From contig NZ_FOCV01000018.1 in NCBI RefSeq assembly GCF_900110205.1, positions 1-64,000 of the forward strand: DNA of 64,000 nt, given 5' to 3'. Below the pieces are notes generated by a model. The model was given only the letters and a program-made list of their open reading frames with translations. It was not told the DNA's origin and made no database searches. Source of the stretch: Rhizobium tibeticum (GTDB taxonomy: Bacteria; Pseudomonadota; Alphaproteobacteria; Rhizobiales; Rhizobiaceae). Within the stretch, counting starts at the first letter, position 1, and each line of letters opens with the position of its first letter. This document shows positions 1 to 8,816 of the stretch, piece by piece. The translations under genes and the position numbers were made by a program.

Positions 1-320
1 GAGAACTTCACACCTGTTTTCTAAACACAAAAGCCTAAACCTTCGCGTCAAAAACCAGTGTAACTTCTCTTGATAAACGTGACCGCCAAAGTCTCTTTCT
101 AAGAACCGAAATTCCTTCCGATCCTCGCAAGCTCCGCCGCCCACGTTTCTCTTTCTTCTCATCTTCAATTGTCAAATAACAGACCAGAAACCCCGGTCAA
201 AATTCCTCGCCCCTAAACCATCCGGCCCAGGAAACAATCAGCGTCGCAGCCAATCTCAAGAAACTCAGAAGCGAAGGACATCGTCGCCAGCAGCGCCGCC
301 GCCCTCGTTCAGTGAGTGGG
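1..320 (-). other. No protein gene; probable leader of a leftward rRNA operon
   Basis: I see no credible reading frame here on either strand. Read on the minus strand, it would be the transcribed leader downstream of the promoter at 321-350. The text resembles what I remember of rhizobial 16S rRNA leaders, with a TTGACA at 175-170 and purine-rich stretches. No 16S sequence itself is visible, so the rRNA gene would start beyond the left edge. This is inference from promoter strength, orientation and memory. A non-rRNA transcript is possible. Confidence 0.4.
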
Positions 321-350
321 CTTATAGATCCTACCCCGTTTTGAAGTCAA
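321..350 (-). promoter_or_regulatory. Strong leftward sigma70-type promoter, candidate rRNA promoter
   Basis: On the minus strand there is a -35 TTGACT (350-345), an 18-bp spacer and a -10 TATAAG (326-321). Just upstream of the -35 (about 361-385) are A-tracts in the position of an UP element. Together this is the layout of a strong stable-RNA promoter. It points away from hrpB, toward the left edge. Confidence 0.55.
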
Positions 351-457
351 CACCACCCACCAAAGTTTTTTGACATTTTTGTAACACACTGATTCAACTC
401 GGGGATTTTCAGGAGAAGGTGTTTTTGGCCCGCTCCACGGGTTGCAGCAGCCACTTT

Positions 458-498
458 TGACTGTGTGGGCAGCTCGACTTCTACCGCTGACTGTGTGG
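458..498. repeat. Two direct copies of TGACTGTGTGG
   Basis: The 11-bp word TGACTGTGTGG occurs at 458-468 and again at 488-498, a 30-bp period (about three helical turns), between the leftward promoter and hrpB. Same-face spacing could suit a dimeric regulator, but no regulator is recognised. Confidence 0.45.
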
Positions 499-665
499 TC
501 CGGAGTGTTTCGGGCCTGTTGCGGCCCCGCGGCGACGTGACTTGCACGCAACCGGGCTGTATCGGTATTTTCGCCCTCGATGCAATATGCAGGTGAATGG
601 CAACATGCATATCCTGACAGAAGAGGAAATGCGCGCCATTCCCGCCATGAGACGAAGACGCGCAC

Positions 666-3131
666 GTGACCCCCTTGACTTCCCTGCCGGAGCTTCCGGT
701 TTCGCATGTTCTTCCCACAATCGGGACAGCACTCGGCGCACAGACCCGCGCGGTGCTTTCGGCGCCGCCAGGCGCCGGCAAGACGACGCTCGTTCCACTC
801 TATCTTCTGAGTGAGGGCTGGCGCGGCGACGGCAAGATCGTGCTCCTCGAGCCGCGGCGCCTGGCGGCCCGCGCTGCAGCAAGCCGCATGGCGTCGCTGC
901 TTGGCGAGACTGTGGGGGAGACAGTCGGCTATCGCATGCGCCTCGACACCAGAATATCCGCCAAAACCCGCATCGAGGTCGTCACCGAAGGCGTGTTCGC
1001 CCGCATGATCCTCGACGACCCGGAACTCTCCGGTGTCTCGACCGTCATCTTCGACGAGTTCCACGAGCGTTCGCTGGACGCCGACTTTGGCCTCGCGCTG
1101 GCGCTCGACGTGCAATCCGCCTTGCGCAATGACCTGCGTGTGCTTGTCATGTCGGCGACCCTTGACGTCGCCCGCGTCGCGGCACTTCTCGACCAGCCGC
1201 CCGTGATCGAAAGCATGGGGCGAAGCTATCCGATCGACATCCGCTATCAGGATCGGCCGGGTGGCGAGCGCATTGAAGACGCGATGGCGCGCGCCATCGT
1301 GGACGCGCACGCCAGGGAGAGCGGATCTATCCTCGCCTTCCTGCCCGGCCAGGCGGAGATCGCCCGCACCGAGGAGCGGCTCGACGGCCGCTTCGGGCCA
1401 CAAACGCTGATCGCACCGCTTTACGGCAATCTGACACAAAAGGAACAGGACGCTGCAATCCGACCGGCCGACCCCGGTATGCGCAAGGTCGTGCTCGCCA
1501 CCTCGATTGCCGAGACGTCGATCACCATAGACGGCGTGCGGATCGTCATCGACAGCGGCCTGCAGCGGCTTCCTGTGTTCGAGGCATCAACCGGCATCAC
1601 ACGGCTGGAGACGGTGCGTGTTTCACGCGCCTCGGCTGACCAACGCGCCGGACGTGCAGGGCGAACCGAGCCCGGCATCGCCATCCGTCTGTGGCACCAG
1701 GGGCAGACGGCCGCATTGGCAGCATTCACGCCGCCGCAGATTCTCTCCAGCGACCTTTCCGGCCTTGTCCTTGATCTGGCCCATTGGGGCGTTCAAGACG
1801 CCCGCTCGCTGTCCTTTGTCGACCAGCCGCCGGAGACGACGCTTTCGGAAGCGCGCGCGCTTTTGCTGCTGCTCGGCGCGCTCGGCAAGGACGGCGCATT
1901 GACTGCGCGCGGAAAGATGATGCGCGACCTTGCGCTGCCACCGCGTCTGGCCGCCATGGTGATCTCGGCCGGCGAGACCGGGCATGCAAGGGATGCGGCG
2001 GTGCTTGCCGTGCTGCTGACCGAACAAGGCCTCGGCGGCCCGAGCCTCGATCTGGAAGAGCGGATGCGACGTTTCCGGTCGGAGCGCGGCGATCGCGCCG
2101 AGGGCTCGCGTCAGCTGGCGGCTCGACTGGCCAAAGGTCTCGATGTCGCAAAGGCAATGGAACCCAGCCAGACGGGAAGGTTGCTGCTGCACGCCTTTCC
2201 TGACCGAATCGCGCTCCAGCGCGGCGGCAGAGGCCGGTTCCTCATGACGAACGGACGCGGCGCGGAGCTGCCGGAGACGGACCGACTTGCCGGCAGCCAG
2301 ATGCTCGTCATCGCCGACCTGACGGGCCGCGCAGCGCGGGGGCGCATCCTGGCGGCAGCAGAGGTTTCGCGCGCCGACATCGAGGAAGAGCTGCCCGATG
2401 CCATTTCGACTGGCGACCAGACTTTCTTCGACCGGCAAAACCGGCAGGTCAGAGCCAGACGGGCGACGCGGCTCGGCGCCATCGTCTTCGACGAGACGCC
2501 GCTGCCCCGTCCGACCGGTGAGGCCGCCAGCCGCGCTCTGGCGGAAGGCGTGCGCGAGCTGGGGTTGGAACAGCTTCCCTTTTCCAAGGAGGCCATACAG
2601 CTTCGCGAACGCATGGGCTTTCTTCACCGCAGCATCGGCGACCCGTGGCCTGACCTCAGCGACGAAGCGCTGCTTTCGCGGCTGGACGAGTGGTTCGTTC
2701 CCTATCAGATGGATGCTCGGGGGATTTCCGATATCTCCCCATCCGGTCTTTCGAACGGTTTGATGGCATTGATACCGCACGGGCTGCAGCGCGATCTTTC
2801 GCGCCTCGCGCCGACGCATTTCGAAGCGCCGACGGGACAGCGCCATCCGATCCAGTATCACGGCGAAGAGCCGACTTTGACGATCCGTGTGCAGGAACTC
2901 TTCGGCCTCAAGCAGCATCCGGCGATCGGTGACGGCCGACTGCCGCTGCTTCTCGAGCTGACATCGCCGGCACATCGGCCGATCCAGACCACCCGCGACC
3001 TGCCAGGCTTCTGGGCCGGCTCATGGAAGGATGTGCGCGCCGACATGCGCGGCCGCTATCCCAAACACCCCTGGCCTGAGCGGCCGGACGACGCCATGCC
3101 GACGACAAGGGTAAAACCTCGTGGTACATGA
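666..3131 (+). CDS. hrpB: ATP-dependent RNA helicase HrpB (DEAH-box)
   Basis: An 821-residue DEAH-family helicase of the bacterial HrpB type. The Walker A motif PPGAGKTT is at residues 34-41 and the DEFH variant of the DEAH box at 130-133, followed by the SAT motif (MSATLDV) and the QRAGRAGR motif VI. The length suits HrpB (about 800-850). The C-terminal third carries the HrpB-specific domain. The start taken is GTG; its ribosome site is weak, but the reading begins only about 30 residues before the P-loop, as in homologues. HrpB's substrate is unknown in most bacteria; RNA remodelling is the family expectation. actS follows 27 bp later on the same strand. Confidence 0.93.
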   Translation: MTPLTSLPELPVSHVLPTIGTALGAQTRAVLSAPPGAGKTTLVPLYLLSEGWRGDGKIVLLEPRRLAARAAASRMASLLGETVGETVGYRMRLDTRISAKTRIEVVTEGVFARMILDDPELSGVSTVIFDEFHERSLDADFGLALALDVQSALRNDLRVLVMSATLDVARVAALLDQPPVIESMGRSYPIDIRYQDRPGGERIEDAMARAIVDAHARESGSILAFLPGQAEIARTEERLDGRFGPQTLIAPLYGNLTQKEQDAAIRPADPGMRKVVLATSIAETSITIDGVRIVIDSGLQRLPVFEASTGITRLETVRVSRASADQRAGRAGRTEPGIAIRLWHQGQTAALAAFTPPQILSSDLSGLVLDLAHWGVQDARSLSFVDQPPETTLSEARALLLLLGALGKDGALTARGKMMRDLALPPRLAAMVISAGETGHARDAAVLAVLLTEQGLGGPSLDLEERMRRFRSERGDRAEGSRQLAARLAKGLDVAKAMEPSQTGRLLLHAFPDRIALQRGGRGRFLMTNGRGAELPETDRLAGSQMLVIADLTGRAARGRILAAAEVSRADIEEELPDAISTGDQTFFDRQNRQVRARRATRLGAIVFDETPLPRPTGEAASRALAEGVRELGLEQLPFSKEAIQLRERMGFLHRSIGDPWPDLSDEALLSRLDEWFVPYQMDARGISDISPSGLSNGLMALIPHGLQRDLSRLAPTHFEAPTGQRHPIQYHGEEPTLTIRVQELFGLKQHPAIGDGRLPLLLELTSPAHRPIQTTRDLPGFWAGSWKDVRADMRGRYPKHPWPERPDDAMPTTRVKPRGT

Positions 3132-3158
3132 GCCCCAGCACGGTTCAAGGGATGCCAG

Positions 3159-4469
3159 ATGGTTGATAATGTCGAGAGTTCGCCCGAAGAGGACAGGCAC
3201 AGCAGCAGGCGCCTGAGATTGCAGACGCTGGTTCGGCTGAGATGGCTTGCCGTCGGCGGCCAGGCAGTCACTGTGTTCATCGTTGCCTTCTGGTTGAAAT
3301 TCCCCCTTCCGCTGGCGGCATGCACGGTGTTGATCGCGGCGCTGGCGGCTGTCAATTTCTACCTGATGATCCGCTACCCGCCGACGCACCGCCTCTACCC
3401 GGGCGCGGCCTTCTCGCTGCTGGGCTTCGATCTTCTGCAGCTTTGCGCACTGCTGTTCATCACCGGCGGCCTTGCCAATCCCTTCGCTGCCCTCGTCTGC
3501 GTTCCTGTCATCATCTCCTTCGCGTCGCAGCCGATCCGCTTCAGCACGGTGCTCATCCTGGTCGCGATGGTCTGCATCACCATCCTCGCCTTTTCGCCCT
3601 TTCCCTTGCCGTGGTTCGACGGGGTCGAGATCAATGTGCATACTGTGATGCAGTTTGGCGTCTGGTGCTCGATCGCATCGACCATGGCTTTCGCGGCCTT
3701 CTACGCATATCGGGTCTCGATGGAGGCAAGCCAGCTGGCCGATGCACTGGCGGCAACCGAACTTGTGCTGCAGCGGGAGAAGCACCTTTCGCAGTTGGAC
3801 GGCCTTGCCGCCGCTGCCGCGCACGAACTCGGAACTCCGCTCGCCACGATCAGCGTCGTTGCCAAGGAAATGGAACGGGAATTGAAGGATGACGATCGCT
3901 TTCGCGAGGATGTGCAGCTGCTGCGCAGCCAGAGCGAGCGGTGCCGCGACATCCTGCGGCGCCTGGCGACGCTCTCGGCGGAAGGCGAGGCACATCTTCG
4001 ACGCCTGCCGCTGTCATCCATGATGGAAGAGATCGTGGCACCGCACAGGGAGTTCGGAATCAAACTCGAACTCATCGAGAAAAGCCCGCGCAAGGGCGAG
4101 CCGGTCACCGACCGCAATGCCGGCATCATGTATGGGCTCGGCAACCTGATCGAGAACGCCGTCGACTACGCGCGTGACAGGGTAACGGTGACGGTCGAAC
4201 ACGATCCGAGAAAAGTCCGCATCACGGTCGAGGACGACGGCGAAGGCTACTCTTCCGATATTCTGACCCGGATCGGCGAACCCTACGTCACAAAGAGACA
4301 GCGGGAGGACCGCGCCGGTGGGCTGGGACTTGGCCTCTTCATCGCCAAGACGCTTCTGGAGCGATCCGGCGCGTCGCTCGTGTTCGAGAACCGCATGCCG
4401 GAAACTGCCGGAGCACGCGTCCGTGTCGAATGGCCGCGCATGCTGATCGATGCAAATTCGACAAAATGA
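3159..4469 (+). CDS. actS: Redox sensor histidine kinase ActS (RegB/PrrB family)
   Basis: A 436-residue membrane kinase. Residues about 28-185 form the hydrophobic RegB-type domain and include GGLANPF (103-109), matching the conserved quinone-sensing motif of RegB. The H-box AAHELGTPL places the phosphorylated His at 222. Cys262 (ERCRDIL) sits where RegB has its redox-active cysteine. The ATP-binding boxes are NLIENAVDYA (329-338), DDGEGY (359-364) and GGLGLGLF (387-394). The family senses respiratory redox state and phosphorylates ActR/RegA; in rhizobia it also serves acid tolerance and CO2/N2 fixation control. actR follows on the same strand. Confidence 0.93.
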   Translation: MVDNVESSPEEDRHSSRRLRLQTLVRLRWLAVGGQAVTVFIVAFWLKFPLPLAACTVLIAALAAVNFYLMIRYPPTHRLYPGAAFSLLGFDLLQLCALLFITGGLANPFAALVCVPVIISFASQPIRFSTVLILVAMVCITILAFSPFPLPWFDGVEINVHTVMQFGVWCSIASTMAFAAFYAYRVSMEASQLADALAATELVLQREKHLSQLDGLAAAAAHELGTPLATISVVAKEMERELKDDDRFREDVQLLRSQSERCRDILRRLATLSAEGEAHLRRLPLSSMMEEIVAPHREFGIKLELIEKSPRKGEPVTDRNAGIMYGLGNLIENAVDYARDRVTVTVEHDPRKVRITVEDDGEGYSSDILTRIGEPYVTKRQREDRAGGLGLGLFIAKTLLERSGASLVFENRMPETAGARVRVEWPRMLIDANSTK

Positions 4470-4538
4470 CGCTATCGGCATAATGAAAAGCGGGATACTT
4501 GACCTATATCAGGCAGGCGGTTGCCGGGATTGACGAAT

Positions 4539-5114
4539 ATGAACGAGCTTGACCACGAATCCTCTCTCGCAGATGCGGATCATATCGGTCCGGACGCTAG
4601 CCTGCTCATCGTCGATGATGACGGGCCGTTCCTGCGCCGCCTGGCACGCGCCATGGAGACGCGCGGCTTCAAGGTCGAAACTGCCGAGTCGGTCGCGGAG
4701 GGTGTTGCCAAGTCGAAGAGCCATCCGCCAAAATACGCTGTCGTCGACCTGCGGCTTGGCGACGGCAACGGGTTGGATGTGATCGAGGCAATCCGGCAGC
4801 GTCGGGACGACACGCGGATCATCGTTTTGACCGGCTACGGCAATATTGCGACCGCCGTCACGGCGGTGAAGCTCGGCGCTGTCGATTACCTGGCAAAGCC
4901 TGCCGATGCCGACGATGTCTATGCAGCACTGACGCAGCGGGCCGGCGAGAAGGCGGAGCTGCCGGAAAACCCGATGTCGGCCGACCGGGTGCGGTGGGAG
5001 CATATCCAGCGGGTTTACGAGATGTGCGAGCGCAATGTTTCGGAAACGGCGCGGCGGCTCAACATGCATCGCCGTACGCTGCAGCGTATCCTCGCCAAGC
5101 GCGCGCCGAAGTAA
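4539..5114 (+). CDS. actR: Response regulator ActR (RegA/PrrA family)
   Basis: A 191-residue regulator: receiver domain (acid pocket DDD 26-28, phospho-Asp70, Thr98, Lys120) and a C-terminal Fis-type helix-turn-helix at about 166-188. This two-part build without a sigma54 AAA domain is the RegA/PrrA/ActR pattern. It is the partner of the upstream ActS. An in-frame TTG at 4521, preceded by AGGCAGG, could give a protein six residues longer. I prefer ATG 4539 from family starts. The stop is 2 bp from the convergent mmcB stop. Confidence 0.92.
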   Translation: MNELDHESSLADADHIGPDASLLIVDDDGPFLRRLARAMETRGFKVETAESVAEGVAKSKSHPPKYAVVDLRLGDGNGLDVIEAIRQRRDDTRIIVLTGYGNIATAVTAVKLGAVDYLAKPADADDVYAALTQRAGEKAELPENPMSADRVRWEHIQRVYEMCERNVSETARRLNMHRRTLQRILAKRAPK

Positions 5115-5116
5115 GC

Positions 5117-5611
5117 TCAGATATCGTCGACATCAAACGGCTTGCCGTTTGCCCATTCGGCCATCAGCAGGCGCTGGGCGGCTGCGCGGGAAAAATTCAG
5201 CGTGACCGATTTGCGCGTGGCGGGCGCCAGGCGATGCTCGGGCGCTTCCCGGATCATATGCGCACCGTAGCCATCGGATAGGAACAGGCCGCAGTCCTCG
5301 GGGAAAATCTCGAGCGGAACGTCCTTGTGGGTGGCGAAGAACAGCCGATCGCAATGCAGGCGATACTCCGGCCACTTGCGGTCGACGCGAAAGTCCTCGA
5401 TCGACGTCTTGATCTCGACGATCCAGATTTCGCCCTTCTCCGAGATCGTGATCAGGTCGGCCCGCCGCCCGCTCGCAAGCGATAGCTCCGGCAAGACCGC
5501 GTGACGCATTTCATGAAGTAAAATCTGAGTCCCACGGCGCACGAGCATAGCTCTGTCCGATTGCCGGCCATCTATTAACGGATTGTTATTGTAAACATTC
5601 AAAATCGTCAT
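5117..5611 (-). CDS. mmcB: MmcB-family DNA repair protein
   Basis: A 164-residue protein that looks like the MmcB family (mitomycin-C-induced in Caulobacter). The sequence GRRADLI, then IVEIKTS and DFRVDRKWPEY is the pattern of a PD-(D/E)XK nuclease-like fold. In Caulobacter MmcB acts in damage repair or mutagenesis; the enzymatic activity is inferred. The upstream region shows no GTTC-N7-GTTC LexA box that I can find. A shorter start at 5548 is possible. Confidence 0.82.
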   Translation of the reverse strand: MTILNVYNNNPLIDGRQSDRAMLVRRGTQILLHEMRHAVLPELSLASGRRADLITISEKGEIWIVEIKTSIEDFRVDRKWPEYRLHCDRLFFATHKDVPLEIFPEDCGLFLSDGYGAHMIREAPEHRLAPATRKSVTLNFSRAAAQRLLMAEWANGKPFDVDDI

Positions 5612-5791
5612 GGATAACCGTAGGCGTAGTGCGCGCGTTGTTGCAAAAAAACCATGCGCTTCTAATTTGCCGCTGCGTATTGGTTTTGCCGCACTGCAAC
5701 AGCTTGCAAAGGCAAAGTTAATCGAAAATAAACCATAATCAAAGATGGTTCAAAAGACCGTTCCTCCTTGCCCATTTCCTAAGAGACATCC

Positions 5792-6478
5792 ATGCGCATC
5801 CGCAATGCATTTCCTGTATTCGGCCTGATGGCGACGCTCGCTCTGGCCGGTTGCTCCTCGACTACCGAAAGCGCCTCCGTCGAAGGCAAGGGCACTCCGG
5901 GGCCGACCGTTCAGACCGCGCAAATCTTCGACGACGCCTACGGCGTGACGACGGATGCGGGATATTCGCTTCCGGCGATCCCGATCCAGAAGGTGAAGCC
6001 TCAGTTCCGCCGGCAGATCGTCTCTTACGAAACCACCGAACGCCCGGGCACGATCATCGTCAACACGCGCGAGCGCTTCCTCTACTACATCCTGCCGGGC
6101 GGCAAGGCGATGCGTTACGGCATCGGCGTCGGCAAGCAGGGCTTCGCCTGGGCCGGCACGGCCTATGTCGCCTGGAAGCAGGAATGGCCGACGTGGCACC
6201 CGCCGAAGGAAATGGCCGAGCGCAAGCCGGAAGTCGCCAAGTACGTCGAGGAGGGCATGGGTCCGGGCCTCGGCAACCCGCTTGGTGCGCGCGCCATGTA
6301 CCTCTTCAACGAGAAGGGCCAGGACACCCTCTTCCGCCTGCACGGCACGCCGGAATGGGCTTCGATCGGTACGGCCGCCTCGTCCGGCTGCATTCGCCTC
6401 ATGAACCAGGACGTTATCGACCTCTACAGCCGCGTGCGTCCGGGCAAGACGACCTCGAAGGTCATCGTTATCCAGTAG
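5792..6478 (+). CDS. L,D-transpeptidase lipoprotein (YkuD domain)
   Basis: A 228-residue envelope enzyme. The signal peptide ends in lipobox LALAGC, with lipidated Cys21. A YkuD domain covers about 86-226, with His184 (LHGTPEW) and the catalytic motif SSGCIRL (Cys200, Arg202). It would make 3-3 peptidoglycan crosslinks or anchor proteins to peptidoglycan in the periplasm. Rhizobiales use many such enzymes, linked to their polar growth. It is a single-gene unit with its own upstream region (5612-5791, shared with mmcB) and a terminator 25 bp downstream. Confidence 0.92.
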   Translation: MRIRNAFPVFGLMATLALAGCSSTTESASVEGKGTPGPTVQTAQIFDDAYGVTTDAGYSLPAIPIQKVKPQFRRQIVSYETTERPGTIIVNTRERFLYYILPGGKAMRYGIGVGKQGFAWAGTAYVAWKQEWPTWHPPKEMAERKPEVAKYVEEGMGPGLGNPLGARAMYLFNEKGQDTLFRLHGTPEWASIGTAASSGCIRLMNQDVIDLYSRVRPGKTTSKVIVIQ

Positions 6479-6502
6479 GCTGCCGCTGAAATCGGGTATT
6501 TA

Positions 6503-6538
6503 GAAAGGCCGCCGGAACGTTGTTTCGGTGGCCTTTTC
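6503..6538. terminator. Bidirectional intrinsic terminator
   Basis: A long hairpin (arms 6503-6517 and 6524-6538, core GGCCGCCGGAA pairing with TTCGGTGGCC through one G-T) is flanked by short T/A runs on both sides. It lies between the convergent L,D-transpeptidase and malate synthase genes and can serve both. Confidence 0.85.
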
Positions 6539-6554
6539 TATTGATTTGTCCTCG

Positions 6555-8726
6555 TCAGGCCGCTTGCTCGGCCTTCAGTTCGAGGCGGCGGCGATGCAGG
6601 ACTGGCTCGGTATAGCCGTTCGGCTGCGCCCTGCCCTTCAAGACGAGATCAAGGGCCGCCTGGAAGGCGATTGAAGCGTCGAAATCGGGCGCCATCGGGG
6701 TGTAGGCGGGATCGGACGCATTCTGCTGATCGACGATGGCGGCCATGCGCTTCATCGTCTCGACGATCTGCGCTTCGGTCGTGACCTCGTGGTGCAGCCA
6801 GTTCGCCATATGCTGGGCGGAAATGCGCAGCGTCGCCCGGTCCTCCATGAGGCCGACATTGTTGATGTCGGGCACCTTGGAGCAGCCGACACCCTGATCG
6901 ACCCAGCGGACAACGTAGCCGAGAATGCCCTGGGCGTTGTTGTCGAGTTCCCGCTGGATTTCCTCCGGCGTCCAATTCGGGCGGACCGCGACGGGGACCG
7001 AAAGGATATCGGACAGCTTGGCACGCGCGCGATCCTTGAGGCCCTGCTGGACGCGGGCGACGTTGACGCGATGGTAATGCGTGGCGTGCAATGTCGCGGC
7101 CGTCGGCGACGGAACCCAGGCGGTATTGGCGCCAGCCTTCGGGTGCGCGATCTTCTGCTCCAGCATCGCCGCCATCAGATCCGGCATGGCCCACATGCCC
7201 TTGCCGATCTGCGCGTGGCCGGATAGGCCGCATTCGAGGCCGATATCGACGTTCCAGTTTTCGTAGGCTGCAATCCAGGCGGCCTGCTTCATGTCGCCCT
7301 TGCGGATCATCGGCCCGGCCTCCATCGAGGTGTGGATTTCATCGCCCGTACGATCCAGGAAGCCGGTATTGATGAAGACCACGCGCTCGCGAGCGGCACG
7401 GATGCATTCCTTGAGATTGACGGTCGTCCGCCGCTCCTCGTCCATGATGCCCATCTTGATGGTATTGCGCGCCATGCCGAGGGCATCCTCGACGCGCGAG
7501 AAGATCTCGGCGGCGAACGCGACTTCCTCGGGGCCATGCATCTTCGGCTTGACGACATAGACCGAACCAGTACGCGAATTCTTGCGGCGGCCATTCGAGC
7601 CGACGTCGTGGAGCGCAATGATGCCCGTGATCATCGCATCCATGATGCCCTCCGGCACTTCATTGCCGTCACGGTCAAGGATGGCGGCATTGGTCATGAG
7701 GTGGCCGACGTTGCGCACCAGCATCAGTGATCGGCGATGCACTTCGAAGGGCGCACCTGTCGGACCGTTGTATTCCAAATCCGGATTGAGCTTTCGGATG
7801 AAGCTCGAACTGCCCTTCGATACCTCCTCCTGAAGGTCGCCCTTCATGAGGCCGAGCCAATTGCGGTAGATGACGACCTTGTCTTCAGCGTCGACGGCTG
7901 CAACCGAATCCTCACAGTCCATGATCGTCGTGATCGCCGATTCGAGCCAGACGTCGGAGACATGCGCCGGATCGCTCTTGCCAATCGCGGTTGAGGCATC
8001 GATGACGATGTCGATATGGATGCCGTTGTTCTTCAGCAGGATGTGAGTCGGCGCCGCGGCATCGCCTTGATAGCCGGCAAAGTGCGCCGCATCGGTCAGC
8101 GAAACATGCTCGCCATCGGTTGAGGTGACGGCCAGAGCACCATCCCGGACAGCAAACGTCGCAACATCCTTCCAGCGCCAGCCGTCGAGCGGAGCGGCGG
8201 TGTCGAGGAGGTCGCGAGCCCAGGCAATGACCTTCTCGCCGCGCTTCGGATTGTAGCTCTTGCCCTTCTCGGCACCATCGCTTTCGGGAATCGCGTCCGT
8301 TCCGTAAAGCGCATCGTAGAGCGAGCCCCAGCGGGCGTTGGCGGCATTCAGCGCGTAGCGAGCGTTCATGACGGGAACGACAAGCTGTGGGCCCGCTATC
8401 GAAGCGATCTCCGGATCGACGTTCGTCGTCGTCACCTGGAAGTCGGAGCCCTCCGGCAGAATATAGCCGATGTCCCGAAGAAACGCCTGATAGGCTTCCA
8501 TATCGGTGGGCGCACCGTGTTGGCGGTACCAATCATCGATACGAAGCTGGAGCGCATCGCGCTTGGCGAGCAGCTCGCGATTGCGCGGCGCCAGATCGTG
8601 AACGATGGCCGAGAAATCGGCAAAGAACTTGTCGGCATCGATCTTCAGCCCGGGCAGCACTTCCTTGACCAGAAACTCATGAAGGACGGCTCCAACAGCA
8701 AGACCGTTTTTATCGATGCGGCTCAT
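6555..8726 (-). CDS. glcB: Malate synthase G
   Basis: A 723-residue protein, the usual length for isoform G (AceB-type A is about 530). It condenses glyoxylate with acetyl-CoA to malate in the cytosol. Recognisable signatures include the long N-terminal alpha/beta insert typical of isoform G, the block MDCEDSVAAVDAEDK, NRTGDEIHTSMEAGP-like text (here LDRTGDEIH), and the C-terminal CSKVPDINNVGLMEDRAT block. It is required for growth on acetate or fatty acids and for glyoxylate disposal. No isocitrate lyase is nearby. The gene stands alone, 90 bp downstream of the P450 gene on the same strand. Confidence 0.96.
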   Translation of the reverse strand: MSRIDKNGLAVGAVLHEFLVKEVLPGLKIDADKFFADFSAIVHDLAPRNRELLAKRDALQLRIDDWYRQHGAPTDMEAYQAFLRDIGYILPEGSDFQVTTTNVDPEIASIAGPQLVVPVMNARYALNAANARWGSLYDALYGTDAIPESDGAEKGKSYNPKRGEKVIAWARDLLDTAAPLDGWRWKDVATFAVRDGALAVTSTDGEHVSLTDAAHFAGYQGDAAAPTHILLKNNGIHIDIVIDASTAIGKSDPAHVSDVWLESAITTIMDCEDSVAAVDAEDKVVIYRNWLGLMKGDLQEEVSKGSSSFIRKLNPDLEYNGPTGAPFEVHRRSLMLVRNVGHLMTNAAILDRDGNEVPEGIMDAMITGIIALHDVGSNGRRKNSRTGSVYVVKPKMHGPEEVAFAAEIFSRVEDALGMARNTIKMGIMDEERRTTVNLKECIRAARERVVFINTGFLDRTGDEIHTSMEAGPMIRKGDMKQAAWIAAYENWNVDIGLECGLSGHAQIGKGMWAMPDLMAAMLEQKIAHPKAGANTAWVPSPTAATLHATHYHRVNVARVQQGLKDRARAKLSDILSVPVAVRPNWTPEEIQRELDNNAQGILGYVVRWVDQGVGCSKVPDINNVGLMEDRATLRISAQHMANWLHHEVTTEAQIVETMKRMAAIVDQQNASDPAYTPMAPDFDASIAFQAALDLVLKGRAQPNGYTEPVLHRRRLELKAEQAA

Positions 8727-8816
8727 TCAATGTCTCCTAGGACCCACGCAGTTTTTCGCATGCTGCCACTTTGCCCGGCTTTCATTCATAGTCAATTATG
8801 CAATAGTTCGAAAGAT

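Noticed and set aside
542..814. Short plus-strand frame of 90 residues ahead of hrpB
   Set aside because: It runs into the hrpB P-loop region in another frame, lacks a convincing ribosome site and shows no recognisable sequence.
309..1439. Long minus-strand reading of 376 residues at the left end
   Set aside because: It covers the intergenic region and the antisense of hrpB; composition is Arg/Gly-rich without family motifs, typical of a GC-rich antisense frame.
5612..5791. LexA box for mmcB
   Set aside because: No GTTC-N7-GTTC or its inverse was found between mmcB and the L,D-transpeptidase gene.
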